Shown piece by piece: positions 61,012 through 64,000 of a stretch of 64,000 nucleotides of DNA. The position numbers were made by a program, and so were the translations under genes. Numbering within the stretch: position 1 is the first letter of the stretch; each line of letters begins with the position of its first letter. The notes under the pieces were generated by a model. It saw only the letters and a list, made by a program, of their open reading frames with translations. It searched no databases and was not told where the DNA came from. The DNA is from Chryseobacterium rhizosphaerae (GTDB taxonomy: Bacteria; Bacteroidota; Bacteroidia; Flavobacteriales; Weeksellaceae), in the NCBI RefSeq assembly GCF_003385455.1, contig NZ_QNUF01000014.1:1-64000 (forward strand), read 5' to 3'.

Positions 61012-61064
61012 TCTTCATTCTTGGTTCTCAACTCTTGGTTTTTGACTCTTGACTCTTGGCTCTA
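61012..61064. repeat. Degenerate 'gactcttg' repeat
   Basis: CTTGGTTCTCAACTCTTGG, then GACTCTTGACTCTTGGCTCT make a low-complexity array of a 7-8 base unit. Read on the minus strand it is the 'agagtcaagagtcaaga' type of intergenic repeat recalled from Chryseobacterium genomes. Confidence 0.65.
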
Positions 61065-61082
61065 TAAAAAAAGCTCTCACCA

Positions 61083-61679
61083 TCACCTCTTCTGGATTAA
61101 CAGTTCATCAATTTGGGCATAAAATGAATCTTTACTGTAATCTGCCAGTCCCTGATGATGAAGACGAATTTCCCCTTTTTTATCCAGTACAACTGTAGTT
61201 GGTAACGAACCGCTATATAAGTCCTTTGGAATAGCTCCTGCAGAAGTTATAAAAGGGATTGTAAAATTCTTCTGTTTTAGATAGGCTTTGCCAAGCTCAG
61301 GATTGTCATCAAGATTTACCGTTAAAAATACCATATCCGGATGGTTCCTGTACTTTTCATAAAATTCCTGAATAGAAGGAAATTCCGCCCTGCAGGGAGG
61401 ACACCATGAGGCCCAAAAATTAATGAAGATCACCTTTCCTTTTAGGTCAGCAGTATTAATTGCCGTTCCGTCTTCGTTTTTCAGCATAAAACCGGCATAC
61501 AAAGGAGTGGATGAATTCATTTCTTTAGATTCCGATATGTTGGAATTAAGAAGGCCTGTAGAGGCCACTTGCCTCATTAACCAGGCTTTTGCATCCGGAC
61601 TCACTAATAAAACAACCAGCAAAACTGCAAAAAAAGCAGTAGATCCATTCTTTTTAATCCATTTTTTTATGTCTTCCAT
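61083..61679 (-). CDS. TlpA-like thiol-disulfide oxidoreductase
   Basis: This 198-residue membrane-anchored thioredoxin-like protein has an N-terminal membrane helix (FFAVLLVVLLVSP). A periplasmic thioredoxin fold follows (KVIFINFWASWCPPCRAEFPSIQEFY region), whose active site CPPC is typical of the TlpA/ResA group, and the cis-Pro lies in SLPTTVVLD. It supports disulfide reduction, for example for cytochrome c maturation. It precedes the beta-lactamase-like gene by 45 bases on the other side, same strand. Confidence 0.88.
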   Translation of the reverse strand: MEDIKKWIKKNGSTAFFAVLLVVLLVSPDAKAWLMRQVASTGLLNSNISESKEMNSSTPLYAGFMLKNEDGTAINTADLKGKVIFINFWASWCPPCRAEFPSIQEFYEKYRNHPDMVFLTVNLDDNPELGKAYLKQKNFTIPFITSAGAIPKDLYSGSLPTTVVLDKKGEIRLHHQGLADYSKDSFYAQIDELLIQKR

Positions 61680-61724
61680 ATTTCTTATTTCTCCAATAAA
61701 AATTCTTTGAAAAGCATTTCTATG

Positions 61725-63533
61725 TTATAATGTTTTTAAAACCTTAACCGCCTTTTCATTTTTAGGGCTTATTTCCAACAGTTTCAGATAGGTCTGTTTG
61801 GCCTTATCTTTTTGACCGGCTTTCACATAAGCTTCTCCTAAACTGTCATAAACATTTTGGCTGTTAGGATACAATATAGCATTCACACGGAAAAAATCAA
61901 TTGCTTTTGTAAAATCTTTTTTGCTGAGCAATGCATAACCGGTATTATTCAAATAGTCTTCGGAAAGAAAATAATGATCACTGTCTTTGATTTTGGCATT
62001 TTTATAGGCTTGTAATCCTTTATCAAAACTCCCTTCCATAACCAGTTCTAACGGTGTCTTTTCATCACTTCCCATTTGTGGATTTTTTGAGCGTACCGTT
62101 TTATCCTGTAATACTTGTACAAGTTCGAGTTTCCCGGTTGAAGCATTTTTCACAAATTCTGACGTAAAATCCCAATTCTGCATGACATAGGTATTCTCTC
62201 CCACTTTAATGAGTTCCATTGGGGTTTCCAAATCATTAATATTCAACAGTAACTTTCCGTTTTCACGATAGATCCTGTAAAGTCCGTACTTGTCAAATTG
62301 GTAACGTCCTATACTTTTATTAAAGTCCTGCTCGGTTAGAGGTAAAGCTTTATAAACAGGGGGAAGATAATTTGGCCATTGATACACAGATGCTACTGAA
62401 CGGACCAATTCTTCTATAAAATCAGGTTTATTGGTATTGGTTAAAATGACAACGCCATCCCCACTGGTTTTACTTCCTATAAACCTGCTGGAAAATCCTT
62501 CATTCCATCCCCCGTGGTTGAAGTAGGCCTCTCCGCTTTTATTCTCAAGGAAAATTCCTAATCCTTCAAATTTATCAATGAAAGGACTTGTAAATTCCTG
62601 CGCCGTTTTCTGAGAAACAACAATATGGCTTTTATTATTTAGGGTATTCTGAATATCAATTACAAATTTGGCCAGATCTTCAGCAGTAGTCCACAAACCT
62701 GCGGCAGCCATTTCAGGATAAATATGATACTTTCCCTTCACTCTTTGGCCATCCATAGTATAAGCTGTAGCTGCCCACTGAGCCTGATTTTCAGGTAACG
62801 GCTGACTGAAAGTGCTGTTTTTCATATCCAAAGGCAAAAGCACATTTTCTTTTATAATGGTGGGAAAGTCTTTTCCTTTTGTGTCTATGAGCATTTGCTG
62901 CATCACACAATATCCACCACCAGCATAGCGGAAAGGTGTTCCGGGAAGTTTATCCACTACAATAGCAGAAGTATTAGACGGGCTTTCTCCCTTTAAAATC
63001 TGGATCAGTGTCGGAATAGGTGTGCCCGCTTCATATCCGGGGAATCCACTCACAGTAAAACCTGCAGTATGGCTTACAATATTTTTGAGACTGACTTTTT
63101 TTTCTTTTGTAAATTTATTTTCCGGAATCTTCCAGGAAGTCAGGTAGGTGTTTACATCAGCATCCGGATTAATTTTTCCAGCTTCCACTTCCTTTAAGGC
63201 AGCATAAACACTTACAGGTTTACTCATAGAAGCTGCCTGAAACAAAGTTCTGGAATTCACGGGAGTCTTAGATTCTACATCTGCCAGACCATATGTTTTG
63301 CTCCAGATCACTTTGGAGTTTTTGATAACAGCAATGCTTACTCCCGGAACATTATAATGTTTCATTCGGGATTCCAGCGTCCAGAGTGGCTTACCCTCAA
63401 AACGAATGACAGGCATTAATCCTGACTCAACACTGGAAATTTCTTTGCTCAATTCAGGTGTTATCTGGGCAAAAGTAGAATTTCCTATTATTCCGAAAGC
63501 GAATGCAATATAAAAAGACGTTTTAACGTTCAT
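61725..63533 (-). CDS. Serine hydrolase (class C beta-lactamase family) with TPRs
   Basis: This 602-residue secreted or periplasmic protein has a signal peptide (FYIAFAFGIIGNSTFA/Q). The penicillin-binding-like fold follows (about 40-375), with the SxxK motif SMSK (Ser102, Lys105), the YxN-type YAGGGY, and the HxG box HGGWNEG. The remaining 200 residues include a linker domain and TPR units (FTKAIDFFRVNAILYPNSQNVYDSLGEAYVKAGQKDKAKQTYLK region). Members are peptidases or esterases, and beta-lactam hydrolysis is not implied. Promoter not assigned. Confidence 0.88.
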   Translation of the reverse strand: MNVKTSFYIAFAFGIIGNSTFAQITPELSKEISSVESGLMPVIRFEGKPLWTLESRMKHYNVPGVSIAVIKNSKVIWSKTYGLADVESKTPVNSRTLFQAASMSKPVSVYAALKEVEAGKINPDADVNTYLTSWKIPENKFTKEKKVSLKNIVSHTAGFTVSGFPGYEAGTPIPTLIQILKGESPSNTSAIVVDKLPGTPFRYAGGGYCVMQQMLIDTKGKDFPTIIKENVLLPLDMKNSTFSQPLPENQAQWAATAYTMDGQRVKGKYHIYPEMAAAGLWTTAEDLAKFVIDIQNTLNNKSHIVVSQKTAQEFTSPFIDKFEGLGIFLENKSGEAYFNHGGWNEGFSSRFIGSKTSGDGVVILTNTNKPDFIEELVRSVASVYQWPNYLPPVYKALPLTEQDFNKSIGRYQFDKYGLYRIYRENGKLLLNINDLETPMELIKVGENTYVMQNWDFTSEFVKNASTGKLELVQVLQDKTVRSKNPQMGSDEKTPLELVMEGSFDKGLQAYKNAKIKDSDHYFLSEDYLNNTGYALLSKKDFTKAIDFFRVNAILYPNSQNVYDSLGEAYVKAGQKDKAKQTYLKLLEISPKNEKAVKVLKTL

Positions 63534-63842
63534 GGTACTGAAGTTTGGTTCATCAAAAATATAACTTTAGCCATACTAAATCCAATGTATTTTTGATATT
63601 GCCACTTAATAACTGAAAATTAAAAAAATAATAACCCTTTAGTGTACTATGTTTCGCATAAGTTCTATTATCTTTGCCAGCGGAGTTTCCGGCTAATTTT
63701 TTAATAAAAAAGAGTCGGTTAAGGAATTAATTTATTCAATAACAAGTTTTTGTGTAACTAATCCTCAGTCTCTTCAACTAATCTTACATCAATAAACTAT
63801 TTTAATATAGAAAAAAGATCTACTTCTTTTTAAACAAAACTA
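63534..63842. other. Divergent promoter region before the receptor-like gene
   Basis: About 309 bases between the hydrolase and the receptor-like gene. It holds a clear -7 box on the + strand (63669-63676). The leader between that box and the start codon is about 165 bases, long enough to carry control elements, but no specific fold was recognised. Confidence 0.55.
63669..63676 (+). promoter_or_regulatory. Promoter -7 box (TATCTTTG)
   Basis: An exact TAnnTTTG match on the strand of the receptor-like gene. The expected -33 element is weak. This implies a leader of about 160 bases. Confidence 0.6.
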
Positions 63843-64000
63843 ATGCAAACATCCTTTTTAAAGATTACCGCAGCCACCGCTGCGCTCTGTTTCAGCACCT
63901 TTGTAATCGCCCAGCAAACCTATTCCGTAAGTGGAACGGTTAAAGACAAAAAAAATGGCGAATTACTGATTGGAGTGACCGTAAAAGTAAGTGAAGATCC
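63843..64000 (+). CDS. Start of a TonB-dependent receptor-like protein (partial)
   Basis: The visible 52 residues show a signal peptide (MQTSFLKITAATAALCFSTF, then VIA/QQ). The mature start TYSVSGTVKDKKNGELLIGVTVKV is the carboxypeptidase-regulatory-like beta-sandwich (CarboxypepD_reg-like) that opens SusC/TonB-dependent receptors in Bacteroidetes. The gene runs off the right edge, so the barrel and plug are unseen. Confidence 0.8.
   Translation, partial: MQTSFLKITAATAALCFSTFVIAQQTYSVSGTVKDKKNGELLIGVTVKVSED

Noticed and set aside
1..64000. CRISPR array or prophage
   Set aside because: No regularly spaced short repeats, cas genes, or phage structural genes were seen.

Overview
The window looks like chromosome from a Chryseobacterium-like member of the Flavobacteriia. 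This is inferred from several traits. A secreted protease carries a type IX secretion (Por) sorting domain. Promoters match the Bacteroidetes -7 consensus TAnnTTTG, for example TATCTTTG before the tRNA genes, the Rrf2 gene and the last gene. There is a GT117/DUF2723 membrane protein, a TPR-HTH sensor family, small orphan helix-turn-helix proteins and intergenic repeats that I associate with Chryseobacterium. The sequence is AT-rich throughout. No rRNA, CRISPR array or complete insertion sequence was found.

Region by region. 1-6.4 kb holds a gene tail, a small DNA-binding protein, an AraC regulator next to a TetX-like FAD monooxygenase, and a large secreted zinc protease. 6.4-11 kb holds three tandem paralogous lipoproteins with TPRs, one membrane helix and a C-terminal LuxR-like HTH. 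11.5-17 kb is mixed: an acetyltransferase, a frameshifted secreted protein, an unknown 366-residue protein, a DUF2625 protein, and an AraC regulator followed by a TetA-like MFS exporter. 17-28 kb holds a tRNA-Lys, a YadA-head-like secreted protein, two adjoining 7TM-AraC proteins, a zone of small or decayed genes, and a tandem pair of secreted paralogues.

28-38 kb is the main accessory region and looks like a defence island. It holds a 1024-residue UPF1/COG1112-type SF1 helicase, a two-gene module with the Gabija architecture (OLD-family ATPase-TOPRIM nuclease plus UvrD-like helicase), a convergent HEPN/Ymh-type abortive-infection protein, and a large serine recombinase translationally overlapped by a 54-residue partner. 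A tRNA-locus scar, which keeps terminator and promoter but has lost the tRNA body, lies about 230 bp left of the helicase. An intact tRNA-Lys lies about 190 bp right of the recombinase partner. Three tRNA-Lys(TTT) genes with nearly identical flanks sit at 17.3, 38.3 and 40.7 kb.

38.5-64 kb is mostly core-like. It has a POTRA/Omp85-type outer membrane protein, two DJ-1/PfpI genes (one fused to AraC), and a TolC-HlyD-MFS efflux operon with a divergent AraC regulator. A nitric-oxide defence cluster follows: Rrf2/NsrR-like regulator, membrane protein, methyltransferase, cytochrome c, Ric/ScdA repair protein, quinol NO reductase and a hemerythrin. Three copies of a dyad motif, TAAAAGA-N8-T(C/A)TT, precede the regulator, the membrane protein and ric, and are the likely operators. 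Then come a GT117 protein, an SDR, a RidA-like protein, a Crp/Fnr regulator with a Crp-like palindrome beside it, two SUKH-like proteins, a TlpA-like thioredoxin, a class C beta-lactamase-like hydrolase with TPRs, and the start of a TonB-dependent-receptor-like gene.
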